Source: Eubacterium sp. AF36-5BH
GTDB taxonomy: Bacteria; Bacillota; Clostridia; Lachnospirales; Lachnospiraceae
Assembly: GCF_003460505.1 (NCBI RefSeq)
Contig: NZ_QTVG01000004.1
Location: forward strand, 124,001-188,000
Length of the DNA stretch: 64,000 nt
Direction: 5' to 3'
Under the pieces are notes generated by a model that did not search any database, was not told the DNA's origin, and saw nothing but the letters and a program-made list of their open reading frames with translations. Positions 45,258-55,056 of this stretch are shown piece by piece. Within the stretch, counting starts at the first letter, position 1; every line of letters begins with the position of its first letter. The position numbers and the translations under genes were made by a program.

Positions 45258-46091
45258 ATGAAGTACATTAAATATATAATAATTGTTATTTTTTTAGCAG
45301 CAACAATTACATATGTAATCAACTGGGCGTATACCAAATCTCACACCAATGAGAGCGCACCGGTTATATCTGTAGATAATGCAGGTCAGGTTAAAAAAGT
45401 ATCGGTCAAGGACAAGGATGCTTTATTAAAAGGTGTTGTTGCAAAGGATAGCAAAGATGGTGATATTACATCAAGACTTGTTGTGGAGTCGATATCCAAA
45501 TTTGTGGATAAGAAAAATCATATTTGTAATATTACATATGCAGTTGCCAATTCAAGAGGTGCAGTAACCAAGGCAACGAGAAAAATTCAGTTTACAGATT
45601 ATAAGAAACCAAGATTCGTTTTGTCGCAGTCCTTGTGCTTTGACACAGGTACAGATGTTGATGTTAAGTCGGTTATTGGAGCAACTGATGTGTTCGACGG
45701 TGACATTAGCAGAAAAGTAAAGATTTTGTCAAAGGATATTTCGACAAATATTTCAGGTGATAATACTATCACGGCTCAGGTAACTAACAGTTTGGGCGAT
45801 ACAGTGAAATTAAAAGCGGTTGTAGTTATTAAGCAGGATAATAATTTAAGCCCTGTAATTAAGTTGTCGCAAAACATTGTTTACACAAAGGTTGGAGAGT
45901 CTTTTAATCCAAAGAAATATATTCAAAGCGTAGAGGATAATAGAGGAAAAGCGATTTCCAAAAACAATGTGCGTGTAACAAGTTCGTCTGTAAAAACAAA
46001 AAAAGCAGGTTGCTATTTAGTTGAGTATTCTGTAAAAGATTTAAGTGGAAATGAAGGAACAGCCTATTTGACAGTTATGGTTGAAGAGTAG
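45258..46091 (+). CDS. Membrane-anchored protein with DUF5011/Ig-like domains
   Basis: 277 residues. An N-terminal helix (about 5-23, 'YIKYIIIVIFLAATITYVIN') anchors or exports it. Three Ig-like units follow: 'LLKGVVAKDSKDGDITSRLV' (about 45-120), 'SVIGATDVFDGDISRKVKIL' (about 125-195) and 'YIQSVEDNRGKAISKNNVRV' ending 'VEYSVKDLSGNEGTAYLTVM', the DUF5011/HYR pattern with DGD motifs. No enzyme motif. Located just before the BY-kinase pair, it may bind the nascent polysaccharide or organise export outside the membrane; that is inference. Confidence 0.75.
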   Translation: MKYIKYIIIVIFLAATITYVINWAYTKSHTNESAPVISVDNAGQVKKVSVKDKDALLKGVVAKDSKDGDITSRLVVESISKFVDKKNHICNITYAVANSRGAVTKATRKIQFTDYKKPRFVLSQSLCFDTGTDVDVKSVIGATDVFDGDISRKVKILSKDISTNISGDNTITAQVTNSLGDTVKLKAVVVIKQDNNLSPVIKLSQNIVYTKVGESFNPKKYIQSVEDNRGKAISKNNVRVTSSSVKTKKAGCYLVEYSVKDLSGNEGTAYLTVMVEE

Positions 46092-46103
46092 CGAGGTTTA
46101 CCA

Positions 46104-47510
46104 ATGAAGAATAAAATTATTAATTTACGAAATATAGATTTGTTTAGCTTAGCCAAAGATGTTATTAGCAGTTGGTGGATAATCGTTATGGTGGCAGCAG
46201 CAGGAGTCATGTTTACCCATGCTTATATTAGCACTACTTATGTTCCTGAATATACAAGTACAGGTATTTATGTAGTTACACCAAAGCAAAGCACAGGCTA
46301 TGTTTATACAAATAAAATTTTTGCACAAAATGTTGTGGAAATTTTTCAGAATTTAATGAATTCTGATATTATGAATAATAAAATCAAAGAGGACTTGCAT
46401 GTATCATCTTTAGATGCAACTATGAATGTTTCCCTAATTGAAGAAACTAATTTAATGAAAATTTCAGTTACATCAAAAGATCCTATTTTGTCATTTAAGA
46501 CAGTAGGAGCAATTATGGATAATTATGCAGATCTGTCAGGGTATTTAACATCTGATGCAGTATTTGATCCTCTTGAGGCACCTATTGTGCCTACTTTTGC
46601 AGACAATTCACTTATGCCTAGAAAGAAATCTCTTCAGGTAGGTGGCATATGTGGGGTAATTACGCTTTTTGGATTATGTTTGGTTAGTATTTTAAGAAGG
46701 ACAATTAAGACCGAGGCAGCAGTTGAAGAACAGTTAGACACAGACTTGTTTGGTACAATTTACCATGAAAATAAAAACAGAACTGTGAAATCAAAAATTG
46801 TTCAAAGTGTAAAAGCTCTGCTTATTACAAGTCCCATTATTACAACTAAGTTTATAGAATCTTTTAATAACATAAGAATAAAACTTGAATACGAACACGA
46901 CCGCAAGCCATCTAAGAATGTTTATTTGGTCTCAAGTGTTTGTGAAAACGAAGGAAAATCTACGGTAGCACTGAATATTGCTTTATCTCTTGTAAAGGAA
47001 GGCAAGAAAGTTATTGTTATTGATGCAGATATGCGTAAGCCTGCCATTTGCAAGATGCTTGATATTCCAAAAGAGCAGGTAACTGATATGGTAAGACTTT
47101 TACAGGGGGAATGTGGTTTAGATCAAACCATGTATCGTGATAGGCAGGGGCTTAATCTTGTTATGTCCACAAAGGGCCATAGTAGCACTTATGAATTTGT
47201 AAAATCAGGTGCCATGAAGGACTTAATTAAAAAGTGTAGAAAGTTTGCTGATTTTGTAATTATAGATACACCTCCAATGTCCATGCTTTCAGATACGGAA
47301 GCGTTACTTGATGACGTTGATTTTTCACTGCTTGTAATCAGACAGGACTTTTCCTATGAAAAAGATATTGAAAACTGCATTAATATTATGAATGATGCGG
47401 ATAGTCAGTTCTTAGGCTGTATTTTAAATGATTATAAGAAGTTAAAAATAAGAGAAACCGCAAGTGTATTTAAGAATTTTGAAGATGGGGAGGAGGTTGC
47501 TCATGAATAG
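46104..47510 (+). CDS. Polysaccharide co-polymerase/BY-kinase, canonical Walker motifs, no Tyr tail
   Basis: 468 residues that fuse a Wzz-like membrane domain with a bacterial tyrosine kinase. Helices lie near 22-45 and 178-198; an extracellular loop sits between. The cytosolic kinase has Walker A 'SSVCENEGKSTVALN' near 276, Walker A' 'VIDADMRKP' near 305 with both Asp residues, and Walker B 'VIIDTPPMSMLSD' near 385. The C-terminus ends 'SVFKNFEDGEEVAHE' with no tyrosine cluster. Such proteins control chain length and export. It overlaps the paralogous downstream gene by 8 bp. The missing Tyr tail suggests it phosphorylates a partner. Confidence 0.9.
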   Translation: MKNKIINLRNIDLFSLAKDVISSWWIIVMVAAAGVMFTHAYISTTYVPEYTSTGIYVVTPKQSTGYVYTNKIFAQNVVEIFQNLMNSDIMNNKIKEDLHVSSLDATMNVSLIEETNLMKISVTSKDPILSFKTVGAIMDNYADLSGYLTSDAVFDPLEAPIVPTFADNSLMPRKKSLQVGGICGVITLFGLCLVSILRRTIKTEAAVEEQLDTDLFGTIYHENKNRTVKSKIVQSVKALLITSPIITTKFIESFNNIRIKLEYEHDRKPSKNVYLVSSVCENEGKSTVALNIALSLVKEGKKVIVIDADMRKPAICKMLDIPKEQVTDMVRLLQGECGLDQTMYRDRQGLNLVMSTKGHSSTYEFVKSGAMKDLIKKCRKFADFVIIDTPPMSMLSDTEALLDDVDFSLLVIRQDFSYEKDIENCINIMNDADSQFLGCILNDYKKLKIRETASVFKNFEDGEEVAHE

Positions 47511-49182
47511 TTATAATACTAGGAAAGCTGTTGATAAGGAACCTATGGACCTGTCTCAGATTATTTCCAATTTTTTTAAGGCATTAAAAAAACTCTGGAT
47601 AATAATGGTAGTTGCCATTGTAGTTTGTGGATTTATTGGTCATCATAATTATTCGTCGGGCTATTCACCTAATTATGAGACAAAGGCAACTTTCTCAATT
47701 ACAGCAGCACAGTATGATGGTCGAGAGGACCGTTCATACACCAACAATACCCAGTTGGCATCTATTTTAAGTGTAAGTTTTAATTACTTAATTAACAACG
47801 AAGTTTTTTATGAGGTAATTAAAAAAGACCTGAACATTGACTATATGCCATCAACTATTACAATTTCGGCTGTACCTGATACAAATATTTTAAGTATAGT
47901 TACAGCAGGTCCTAATCCACAAATGAATTATAAGGTGGCACAGTCTGTAATGAAAAATTATGGCAGTGTGGCAGAATTTGTAATTGGTGACACAAAGCTT
48001 GATGTGTTAGAAGAACCGGTTGTTGCTGAAGTACCAACGAATCCATATTCACCATGGAAGCAGACTATTATATATGCTTTCATTGGTTTATTAATTGGAA
48101 TTGTACCAAGTATTATTTACGGATTTTTCGTTAGAACTATTAGAAACAGGGAAGATGTTGAGAAATATCTGAATGTAAATTTTCTCGGCATTTTGCCGGG
48201 AGTTTCTCTTAATCAGAGAAAAAATAAATTGAAGAACTGCTCTATTTTAAATAAAGCTGTTGGTTTTAGATATTTAGAGGCTATGCGTTCTGTGAACTCA
48301 AGGTGCGAGAGAGAATTTGCAAAACATAATGCGAAAGTTATATTGGTTACAAGTACAGTAAAGGGCGAGGGGAAAAGTACAGTGGCTCTCAATCTTGCGT
48401 ACTCATTGTCAAAAAGCCAACATACAGTAATGTTAATTGATGGAAATCTCCGTTCACCATCATTACACAAAATGGTTGAACAGGATACATACGATTTCAA
48501 AATGGATGATTTCCTTGCAGGTAAGTTAAAAAGCAGTGGGGCAATTGTCAACTTAGAGGGTACAAGAGTGCTTATGATTGCACCAACAATTCCATCAAAG
48601 GATCCCATTAAACAGTTGAATTCTGAAGCCATGGGGAATTTCATTAACAACGCAAAAGCAAAAGTTGACTATGTAATCATAGATGCACCGCCATGTAGTG
48701 AATTGTCTGATGCGGCAGTTCTTGCAAAACACAGTGATGGTGTAATTTATGTGGTAAAAGAAGACTGCGCAAAAGTAAATAAAATCATTGACACAATTCA
48801 GGAATTTTCATATACGAGAATACCGATTTTAGGTTGTATTTTAAACGGCTCTGCAGGAAAACTTAATATTACATACGGCTATAACTATGGAAAACATTAT
48901 GGTTATGGCTATCGAAAAGGATATGGCAGCAAGTATTACGGAAAGTATGGCTATAATTATTATAGTGGTTATGGCACATACGGTGATTACGATGATGAAG
49001 AAAATCCTGTTCCTGGAGGTTACGGAAAAGTTTCAGAAAAAGAATTCGGAGCCAAAGAGCAAAGTGTTTCAAATAAAATTTATGTAAGAACCACCGACCG
49101 CCAAAAAGAGAAAATGGCAAAAAAAGAAGGCGAGAAATTTGAAAAGTATGCCGAGAAAATGAATGATAAAGACAAAGCATAA
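47503..49182 (+). CDS. Second co-polymerase/BY-kinase with Tyr-rich tail and altered Walker A'
   Basis: 559 residues from ATG 47503, which follows GGGGAGGAGG; an earlier in-frame start lies inside the upstream gene. Membrane helices near 32-52 and 190-212. The kinase has Walker A 'TSTVKGEGKSTVALN' near 282 and Walker B 'VIIDAPPCSELSD' near 391, but Walker A' reads 'LIDGNLRSP', so the second Asp of DxD is Asn. A Gly/Tyr tail follows (about 459-510; 'YGYNYGKHYGYGYRKGYGSK' with 16 Tyr in about 40 residues). In BY-kinases that Asp helps bind Mg-ATP. This copy may be a weak kinase that serves as phospho-acceptor for its neighbour. Confidence 0.9.
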   Translation: MNSYNTRKAVDKEPMDLSQIISNFFKALKKLWIIMVVAIVVCGFIGHHNYSSGYSPNYETKATFSITAAQYDGREDRSYTNNTQLASILSVSFNYLINNEVFYEVIKKDLNIDYMPSTITISAVPDTNILSIVTAGPNPQMNYKVAQSVMKNYGSVAEFVIGDTKLDVLEEPVVAEVPTNPYSPWKQTIIYAFIGLLIGIVPSIIYGFFVRTIRNREDVEKYLNVNFLGILPGVSLNQRKNKLKNCSILNKAVGFRYLEAMRSVNSRCEREFAKHNAKVILVTSTVKGEGKSTVALNLAYSLSKSQHTVMLIDGNLRSPSLHKMVEQDTYDFKMDDFLAGKLKSSGAIVNLEGTRVLMIAPTIPSKDPIKQLNSEAMGNFINNAKAKVDYVIIDAPPCSELSDAAVLAKHSDGVIYVVKEDCAKVNKIIDTIQEFSYTRIPILGCILNGSAGKLNITYGYNYGKHYGYGYRKGYGSKYYGKYGYNYYSGYGTYGDYDDEENPVPGGYGKVSEKEFGAKEQSVSNKIYVRTTDRQKEKMAKKEGEKFEKYAEKMNDKDKA

Positions 49183-49332
49183 ACGTGGACGATATTGGGA
49201 AATACAAATGTAGGTCTGTATTTTAGATAGATTACATTAGTGATATCGATTGTGTTATCTGTTTTCTTGGAAAAAATAAAACAGGGAATACATTTTCCAA
49301 TTTTACAAATTTTAAATTAAATATTAAATAAT

Positions 49333-49375
49333 AAAAAGGCTCCTTAGGATAAAACCTATCATAAGGGGCCTTGAA
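49333..49375. terminator. Bidirectional terminator ending the EPS operon
   Basis: AAGGCTCCTTA pairs with TAAGGGGCCTT between convergent genes, with A-rich sequence on the left for the minus strand. The 150 bases before it are AT-rich and gene-free. Confidence 0.75.
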
Positions 49376-50548
49376 TTATATCAGTCCGCAGATTGTAAAA
49401 ACTTCTTTTGTATTTTTGATGTCCTCATCACTTAAGGATTTGATTATTTTTAGTTTGGCTTTGCTTTTTTTATCAAAACGAAGCAATCGCTCTATATTAA
49501 GTCTTAACCAATACAGTGGCAGAAGCCATTTATGATTTTTCAGGAATGAACCGTAAAAATTAATCATTGTATCCATTGAAGGAAAGAGTTTGGCTGCTAA
49601 AGAGGTCTTCTTCTTTCCACTTTTGGCTAATGAACCGGCTTCCTGATTCTGTGAATTACCAAATGCTCCACCAAGGAAAATATATTTGGTTAAAAGTTGA
49701 ACATCTTTATGGTTATCAAAATTATTCACACCATCAAACCAGTATAGGCAAAGGTTTTCTATTGTATTTTTGAACTGTAGAACACCTAAAACTTCAAGAC
49801 AGGAATCCACCTTAGCACTTTCAATATATTTATTTTTATTCATAATATATAAATCCAGAAAATGCTTAATTCCGATGCCACCATTTAGAAAATGTTTTGC
49901 CATATGTATAACATGATAAATGTAAAAATCTTCTTTAGTCATTAAATATTGATTTGGTTTGTCAGGCAATGAACTGCAATGTCCCCAGATTTTTTCGAGA
50001 TAGTTGTACCAAAGAGTGTAGCCTTCATCAATCAAGTGAGTTTGCATTTCAACTAGCAGGTGGTTACTTTTATTTATGCAACAAATATCTTTGGCACTAC
50101 TGTGGGCAATGCCGTAACCCATAGCTTCAAATAATTTTGTGACTTCTTTTAAATCTGCCCCCCTAAAAAGTATATCAATGTCGTTCATTGGTCGCATTGA
50201 AGAATCAATGTAAAACTTTTTTGAAACACTTCCCTTTAAAAATATATAATCAATATTATTTTCGGCTAAAGTTTTTTCGATTCTCTTTAATTCGTAAGCT
50301 CTGTTGACATCTAAAACAATATTCTTTTTATAATCAAGAGAATATTCTTCAAGGTGAGTAATTGAACTCTTATAATCGTCAGGTAGTTTTGAAATACTAA
50401 AGTATAACGTTGAAGTCACCTTATGAAGTTTGGCGAATTTGTAAACAACTTCCCAATTAATTTCTTTTTCGGCAGGTTTCGGAACTATGTCCGCAACTGC
50501 ACATTTTAACAAATATAAAAAATAGTTTATTTCTAATTGATATTTCAT
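49376..50548 (-). CDS. NTP_transf_5 family nucleotidyltransferase
   Basis: 390 residues. 'NNIDYIFLKGSVSKKFYIDS' followed by 'SMRPMNDIDILFRGADLKEV' shows the G-S and DxD-like residues of the Pol-beta-fold nucleotidyltransferase in the PF14907 group; a helical N-terminus ('VYKFAKLHKVTSTLYFSISK') precedes it. Members lie next to capsule/EPS or lanthipeptide loci, and their substrate is unknown. Here it faces the EPS operon tail to tail and shares its terminator. The 5' region (50549-50710) carries two CATGGTTC direct repeats. The ATG at 50548 is used because the upstream frame soon meets a stop. Confidence 0.8.
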   Translation of the reverse strand: MKYQLEINYFLYLLKCAVADIVPKPAEKEINWEVVYKFAKLHKVTSTLYFSISKLPDDYKSSITHLEEYSLDYKKNIVLDVNRAYELKRIEKTLAENNIDYIFLKGSVSKKFYIDSSMRPMNDIDILFRGADLKEVTKLFEAMGYGIAHSSAKDICCINKSNHLLVEMQTHLIDEGYTLWYNYLEKIWGHCSSLPDKPNQYLMTKEDFYIYHVIHMAKHFLNGGIGIKHFLDLYIMNKNKYIESAKVDSCLEVLGVLQFKNTIENLCLYWFDGVNNFDNHKDVQLLTKYIFLGGAFGNSQNQEAGSLAKSGKKKTSLAAKLFPSMDTMINFYGSFLKNHKWLLPLYWLRLNIERLLRFDKKSKAKLKIIKSLSDEDIKNTKEVFTICGLI

Positions 50549-50710
50549 AATTATAATCCGTTTCTTAATAATAGTTGTAAATGATAATTTTTATCATAAA
50601 ACATGGTTCAAATTTATTAGACTAAAAGTATAACCATGGTTCCACAATATAAAAACATAGAATTTTGTTCTAAAATTATTAATGTAATTATATGGTACCA
50701 TTTTAAAGGC

Positions 50711-50747
50711 AAAAAAAAAAGGATGAGAACAAGTCTCATCCTAAAAA
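50711..50747 (-). terminator. Intrinsic terminator of the Lrp/AsnC gene
   Basis: On the minus strand GGATGAGA-CTTGT-TCTCATCC is followed by ten T residues, just after the regulator's stop codon. Confidence 0.9.
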
Positions 50748-50758
50748 AGTTTCATTTC

Positions 50759-51211
50759 CTAATCATCTGACATTGGAATTCCACGATGTTCAACAGAAGT
50801 TGAGAAAACTATCTGAGTCTTAGTACTTCCAAAAGTTTGTAATTCGCCGATGAAATGGTCTAATTCCTCTGTACTCTTGAACATTACTTCAACAAGCATT
50901 GCATAATCTCCTGTAACACAGTTACATTCAACAACGTTGTTGCAACTCTTAATATAAGGATAGAAATCTTTCTTCTGATCCGGATTAACCTCCAAATTAA
51001 TAAAAGCCTTAATGTGGTATCCAAGCTCTGCCGGATTAACCTTTGCAGTGTAGCCTGTAATAATTCCTGCATGTTCTAGTCGCTCAATTCTTGCTGAAAC
51101 AGCAGGAGAAGATAAAAAAACCTGGCTCGCAATAGTTTTAAGGGGGGTGCGGGCGTTTTCGTGAAGAAGTTTAATTATCTGTTCGTCGATGTGATCTAAT
51201 TCATGTCTCAT
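50759..51211 (-). CDS. Lrp/AsnC-family transcriptional regulator
   Basis: 150 residues from ATG 51211, preceded by AAAGGAG on the minus strand; a longer frame lacks a ribosome site. An N-terminal HTH ('DHIDEQIIKLLHENARTPLK' and 'LSSPAVSARIERLEHAGIIT') is followed by an AsnC/RAM ligand-binding domain ('CVTGDYAMLVEVMFKSTEEL' with 'FIGELQTFGSTKTQIVFSTS'). It should bind DNA as oligomers and respond to an amino acid. The target is unknown; it has its own terminator and is monocistronic. Confidence 0.92.
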   Translation of the reverse strand: MRHELDHIDEQIIKLLHENARTPLKTIASQVFLSSPAVSARIERLEHAGIITGYTAKVNPAELGYHIKAFINLEVNPDQKKDFYPYIKSCNNVVECNCVTGDYAMLVEVMFKSTEELDHFIGELQTFGSTKTQIVFSTSVEHRGIPMSDD

Positions 51212-51372
51212 ATGCGTACTCCTTTCATATTTTTCAGTTATATTTAATTTTGTAAAGTAAAAACTTAACAAACCAACTAAAGTATAACATAAAAGTTAAG
51301 AAAAATAAAATACCAAATTGAAAAACAGAATATCTCAAGAAAGAAAATAATATATTGAAAGGAGCAGGGATT

Positions 51373-51549
51373 ATGAGTAAGGCAAAAATAAATCCAAGAG
51401 GTTCATCTTGGGATGAATTGGAAAAACAATTATTTACGCCAGAGGAAATTGCCGAAAGTAAAGTACGTGTTGACATTAAAAATATGTTTTTGCAGAAGAT
51501 ACATTATCACGAAGAGAAAATAATGACGGAAACAATATTCTTTGCCTAA
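51373..51549 (+). pseudogene. Truncated HigA/XRE-type antitoxin remnant or small protein
   Basis: 58 residues from ATG 51373 behind AAAGGAG. 'GSSWDELEKQLFTPEEIAES' plus 'KVRVDI' matches the segment that precedes the HTH in HigA-like XRE antitoxins of Clostridia. The HTH itself is absent: the frame changes to 'KNMFLQKIHYHEEKIMTETI' and stops. Most likely a decayed antitoxin without a toxin partner nearby. It could instead be a small folded protein; the ribosome site is still good. Confidence 0.5.
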
Positions 51550-51743
51550 ACTTAATAAATTGTAGAAAAAGCATATTAAAACTTAATAAAATTAACTTTT
51601 ATTAGTTGAAACATTACATAATTAATTACGACTAAAAACCTTTATAGACAAAAGGTACAAAATATTTTCACTTTATATGGTGAAAAATCGGAAATTTGAA
51701 ATAAAAAAAATTATTGAAATAATCAACCTTTGATGATAAAGTA

Positions 51744-51771
51744 TTGATATATCTCGAAAGTTTGTTATAAT
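51744..51771 (+). promoter_or_regulatory. Promoter of the pyrophosphatase gene
   Basis: TTGATA (51744-51749) and TATAAT (51766-51771) with a 16-base spacer, 90 bases before the ATG. Otherwise 51550-51861 is AT-rich with no gene. Confidence 0.65.
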
Positions 51772-51861
51772 TTTAACAATACCGTGTTCAAAAAAAGATA
51801 GAGTGAGCATGGAAAAAGACAATGGAGAAAAATCACTTCATTAATATTGAAAGGAGAAAAC

Positions 51862-53907
51862 ATGGAGAATTTAATTTATTTAGCTCCAATCGCTGGTATC
51901 ATAGCTGTTATTTTTGCAGGAATTAAGGCAGCAATGATTAACAAAAGCGATGCAGGAAATGAAAAGATGAAAGAAATTTCCAGCGCTATTGCAGAAGGTG
52001 CAAAGGCATTCTTATTCTCAGAATACAAGATTTTAATTGTATTCGTTGCCGTACTTTTCGTAGTGTTAGGATTTGGTATTGATTGGCTTACAGCAGTTTG
52101 CTTTATTGTAGGTGCTGTACTTTCAACATTAGCAGGATACGTTGGAATGAACGTTGCTACAAAGGCAAATGTTCGTACAGCAAATGCTGCAAAGGAAAGT
52201 GGTATGAACAAGGCACTTTCAATTGCATTCTCAGGTGGTGCAGTAATGGGACTTTGCGTTGTAGGTTTTGGTATTTTAGGACTTAGCGTAATTCTTATTA
52301 TAATTATGAACACAACAGGATTTACAGAAGAAGCAGTTAGCGTTCTTACAGGATTCAGCTTAGGTGCTTCATCAATCGCTCTTTTCGCAAGAGTTGGTGG
52401 TGGTATTTACACAAAGGCTGCTGACGTAGGAGCTGACCTTGTAGGTAAGGTTGAAGCAGGAATCCCAGAAGATGATCCTCGTAACCCAGCCGTTATCGCT
52501 GATAACGTAGGCGACAACGTAGGTGACGTTGCAGGTATGGGAGCTGACCTTTTTGAAAGTTATGTTGGTGCTTTAGTATCAGTTGTAACTTTAGCAGTTG
52601 CTTCATTAGTAGCAGGTGGAGATGATTTCGGAATGGAAAAAATCATGTTCCCAATCGCAATGGCAGCAATCGGTGTGTTAGCATCAGTTATTGCTACATT
52701 CTTTGTTAGAGGAAAAGAAGGTTCTGATCCTCAGAAGGCTCTTAACTTAGGAGAGTACACAGCTACAGCAATTCAGATTATTGCTACAGCTATTCTAAGT
52801 TATACATTATTTGGTGAATTCAAGGCATTCTTTGCAGTACTTGCAGGTTTAGTTGTTGGTACAGCAATTGGTAAGATTACAGAAATGTACACATCAGAAA
52901 AATATAAGAGTGTTAAGGAAATCGCTGAAAGCTCAGAAACAGGAGCAGCAACAAATATTATTAGTGGTTTATCAGTTGGTATGAAGTCAACAGCTATTCC
53001 AATTTTATTTATCGTACTTGGTGTACTTGTTTCATTTGAATTACTTGGTATGTATGGCATCGCACTTGCAGCTGTAGGTATGTTATCAACAACAGGTATG
53101 ACAATCGCAGTTGATGCTTATGGTCCAATCGCTGACAATGCCGGTGGTATTGCAGAAATGTCAGGACTTGACAGCAGTGTAAGAGATATTACAGATAAGC
53201 TTGATGCAGTTGGTAACACAACAGCAGCTATTGGTAAGGGATTCGCTATTGGTTCAGCAGCTCTTACAGCTTTATCATTATTCGTATCATACGCAGAAGT
53301 TGCAAAAATTAAGAACATTAACATTTTAGATTCAACAGTAGTTATCGGTCTTTTAATTGGTGGTATGCTTCCATTTATTTTCTCAGCTCTTACAATGAGT
53401 TCAGTTGGTAAAGCTGCTAACAAGATGATCGAAGAAGTTCGTCGTCAGTTTAGAGAAGATGACGGTATTTTAAAGGGAACATCAAAGCCTGATTACAAGT
53501 CATGTGTAGGTATTTCAACACAGGCTGCTCTCCATGAAATGATTATTCCTGGAGTTTTAGCAGTAGTTACACCTCTTGTTGTAGGATATTTACTTGGTGC
53601 AGCAGCACTTGGTGGTATGCTTGCAGGAGCATTAGTTTGTGGTGTTATGATGGCTATCTTCATGTCAAATGCTGGTGGTGCCTGGGATAACGCTAAGAAG
53701 TACATCGAAGGTGGTTTCGGTGGCGGAAAAGGTAGCGAAGCTCATAAGGCAGCAGTTGTTGGTGATACAGTAGGTGATCCATTCAAGGATACATCAGGAC
53801 CATCAATTAACATCTTAATCAAGTTAATGACAATCGTTTCACTTGTATTTGCTATGACTTTCCCAGCACAGGGTTACTTATATCAGTTACTTGACAAGTT
53901 ATTCTAG
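51862..53907 (+). CDS. hppA: K+-dependent membrane-bound ion-pumping pyrophosphatase
   Basis: 681 residues and about 16 membrane helices. ATG 51862 follows AAAGGAG; a TTG at 51847 lies on that site. The substrate loop '[20 protein letters not shown]' with '[20 protein letters not shown]' binds Mg-PPi, and '[20 protein letters not shown]' closes the active site. Near residue 451 it reads 'GNTTAA': Ala here marks the K+-dependent class, while Lys marks K+-independent enzymes. It couples PPi hydrolysis to Na+ or H+ export; which ion cannot be told reliably by eye. It is flanked by its own promoter and terminator, so it is monocistronic. Confidence 0.95.
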   Translation: MENLIYLAPIAGIIAVIFAGIKAAMINKSDAGNEKMKEISSAIAEGAKAFLFSEYKILIVFVAVLFVVLGFGIDWLTAVCFIVGAVLSTLAGYVGMNVATKANVRTANAAKESGMNKALSIAFSGGAVMGLCVVGFGILGLSVILIIIMNTTGFTEEAVSVLTGFSLGASSIALFARVGGGIYTKAADVGADLVGKVEAGIPEDDPRNPAVIADNVGDNVGDVAGMGADLFESYVGALVSVVTLAVASLVAGGDDFGMEKIMFPIAMAAIGVLASVIATFFVRGKEGSDPQKALNLGEYTATAIQIIATAILSYTLFGEFKAFFAVLAGLVVGTAIGKITEMYTSEKYKSVKEIAESSETGAATNIISGLSVGMKSTAIPILFIVLGVLVSFELLGMYGIALAAVGMLSTTGMTIAVDAYGPIADNAGGIAEMSGLDSSVRDITDKLDAVGNTTAAIGKGFAIGSAALTALSLFVSYAEVAKIKNINILDSTVVIGLLIGGMLPFIFSALTMSSVGKAANKMIEEVRRQFREDDGILKGTSKPDYKSCVGISTQAALHEMIIPGVLAVVTPLVVGYLLGAAALGGMLAGALVCGVMMAIFMSNAGGAWDNAKKYIEGGFGGGKGSEAHKAAVVGDTVGDPFKDTSGPSINILIKLMTIVSLVFAMTFPAQGYLYQLLDKLF

Positions 53908-53969
53908 TTGGAAATTAATTTGATAATTAAATAGTTTGTTTGCCATGTGGAATTACCACATGATATATA

Positions 53970-54000
53970 CAAGGCGCGGAGTACTCTGCGCCTTGTTTTT
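53970..54000 (+). terminator. Intrinsic terminator after hppA
   Basis: CAAGGCGC pairs with GCGCCTTG, then TTTTT. A second small hairpin, CATGTGG/CCACATG, lies just before it at 53944-53962. Confidence 0.92.
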
Positions 54001-54046
54001 GGATTAATTGGATTTAATACAGCACCTTTTTATATATATTTGTGGG

Positions 54047-54075
54047 TTGTGTCAGTTTTGTTTTTTTCATATAAT
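54047..54075 (+). promoter_or_regulatory. Promoter for the CmpB-like gene and argF
   Basis: TTGTGT (54047-54052), a 17-base spacer and TATAAT (54070-54075), 45 bases before the ATG. Confidence 0.6.
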
Positions 54076-54120
54076 AATGGGAAACGTTGTTAACAATAAT
54101 TTGTTTTACCTGGAGGGGTT

Positions 54121-55035
54121 ATGATTTTCTCAGTTTATGAAATAATGCTTTTGTTTTTTATATACAGTTTTCTAGGCTGGTGTGTGGAGGTTGCCTTTGT
54201 GGCAGTTACCACCGGGAAAGTAGTCGACAGAGGTTTTTTAAATGGACCGGTGTGTCCTATATATGGTTGTGGAATGGTGGGTGTTCTAATAATATTACTG
54301 CCTGTAAAAAATAATGTATGGTTATTGTTTTTAGGAGGAATGATTATATGTTCAACTGTTGAATTATTTGGTGGTTGGATTCTTGACAAAATATTCCACA
54401 TGAGATGGTGGGATTATTCGGAGAAACCATTTAACATAGGCGGCTACATTTGTCTTCCTTTTAGTATTATGTGGGGATTTGCTGTTGTATTTGCGGTGAA
54501 ATTCGTACACACACCAATTATGTTTTTAGTAAAAAAAGTGCCAGACATGGGCAAACTTGTTTTAATTATTTTCTTCGTGATTATTTTTACAGTGGATATG
54601 ATTGTTACATTGAAAAATCTTATTGGAATCAAGAAGAGTCTTGGACAGCTCGATTTAATTGCAGAGGAGTTAAACAACATTGGAAATCAGATAAAAGATG
54701 TTGTGGGAAATTCAGCAATTGATATGGCTGACAAAGCAGAGCAGGCAAAAGATGAGTTAGGCAAGAGTAGCAACGAGTACATAGAAAAACTGAAAGAGAA
54801 GAAAGACGAGTTAGGCAAGAGTGGCAGCGAGTACATTGAGAAACTGAAGGCAAGAAAAGCTGAACTTGAAAAGAGCAGTTCAGGTTACATCAATAATATT
54901 AATAAATATAGGAAACATATATTTAATACTCTTCCAACATTGAATAAATCAGGAAAGAGTATTAAAATACTAGAGTACATTAAAGATATTATAGAATCAA
55001 GGGAAGATAAAAAGGAAGATAAATCTGATTCTTAA
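54121..55035 (+). CDS. CmpB-like putative ABC-transporter permease with coiled-coil tail
   Basis: 304 residues. About five membrane helices occupy the first 165 residues, with 'FFIYSFLGWCVEVAFVAVTT', 'GFLNGPVCPIYGCGMVGVLI' and 'HMRWWDYSEKPFNIGGYICL' matching the 'ABC-transporter type IV' (PF06541) family, whose actual function is unclear. A helical, charged C-terminus (about 185-300) contains three near-repeats of 'DELGKSSNEYIEKLKEKK', likely a coiled coil. No ATPase partner is adjacent. RBS GGAGGGG precedes the ATG. It shares a transcript with the carbamoyltransferase 21 bp downstream. Confidence 0.8.
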   Translation: MIFSVYEIMLLFFIYSFLGWCVEVAFVAVTTGKVVDRGFLNGPVCPIYGCGMVGVLIILLPVKNNVWLLFLGGMIICSTVELFGGWILDKIFHMRWWDYSEKPFNIGGYICLPFSIMWGFAVVFAVKFVHTPIMFLVKKVPDMGKLVLIIFFVIIFTVDMIVTLKNLIGIKKSLGQLDLIAEELNNIGNQIKDVVGNSAIDMADKAEQAKDELGKSSNEYIEKLKEKKDELGKSGSEYIEKLKARKAELEKSSSGYINNINKYRKHIFNTLPTLNKSGKSIKILEYIKDIIESREDKKEDKSDS

Positions 55036-55056
55036 AATAATACAATGGAGGTCATT

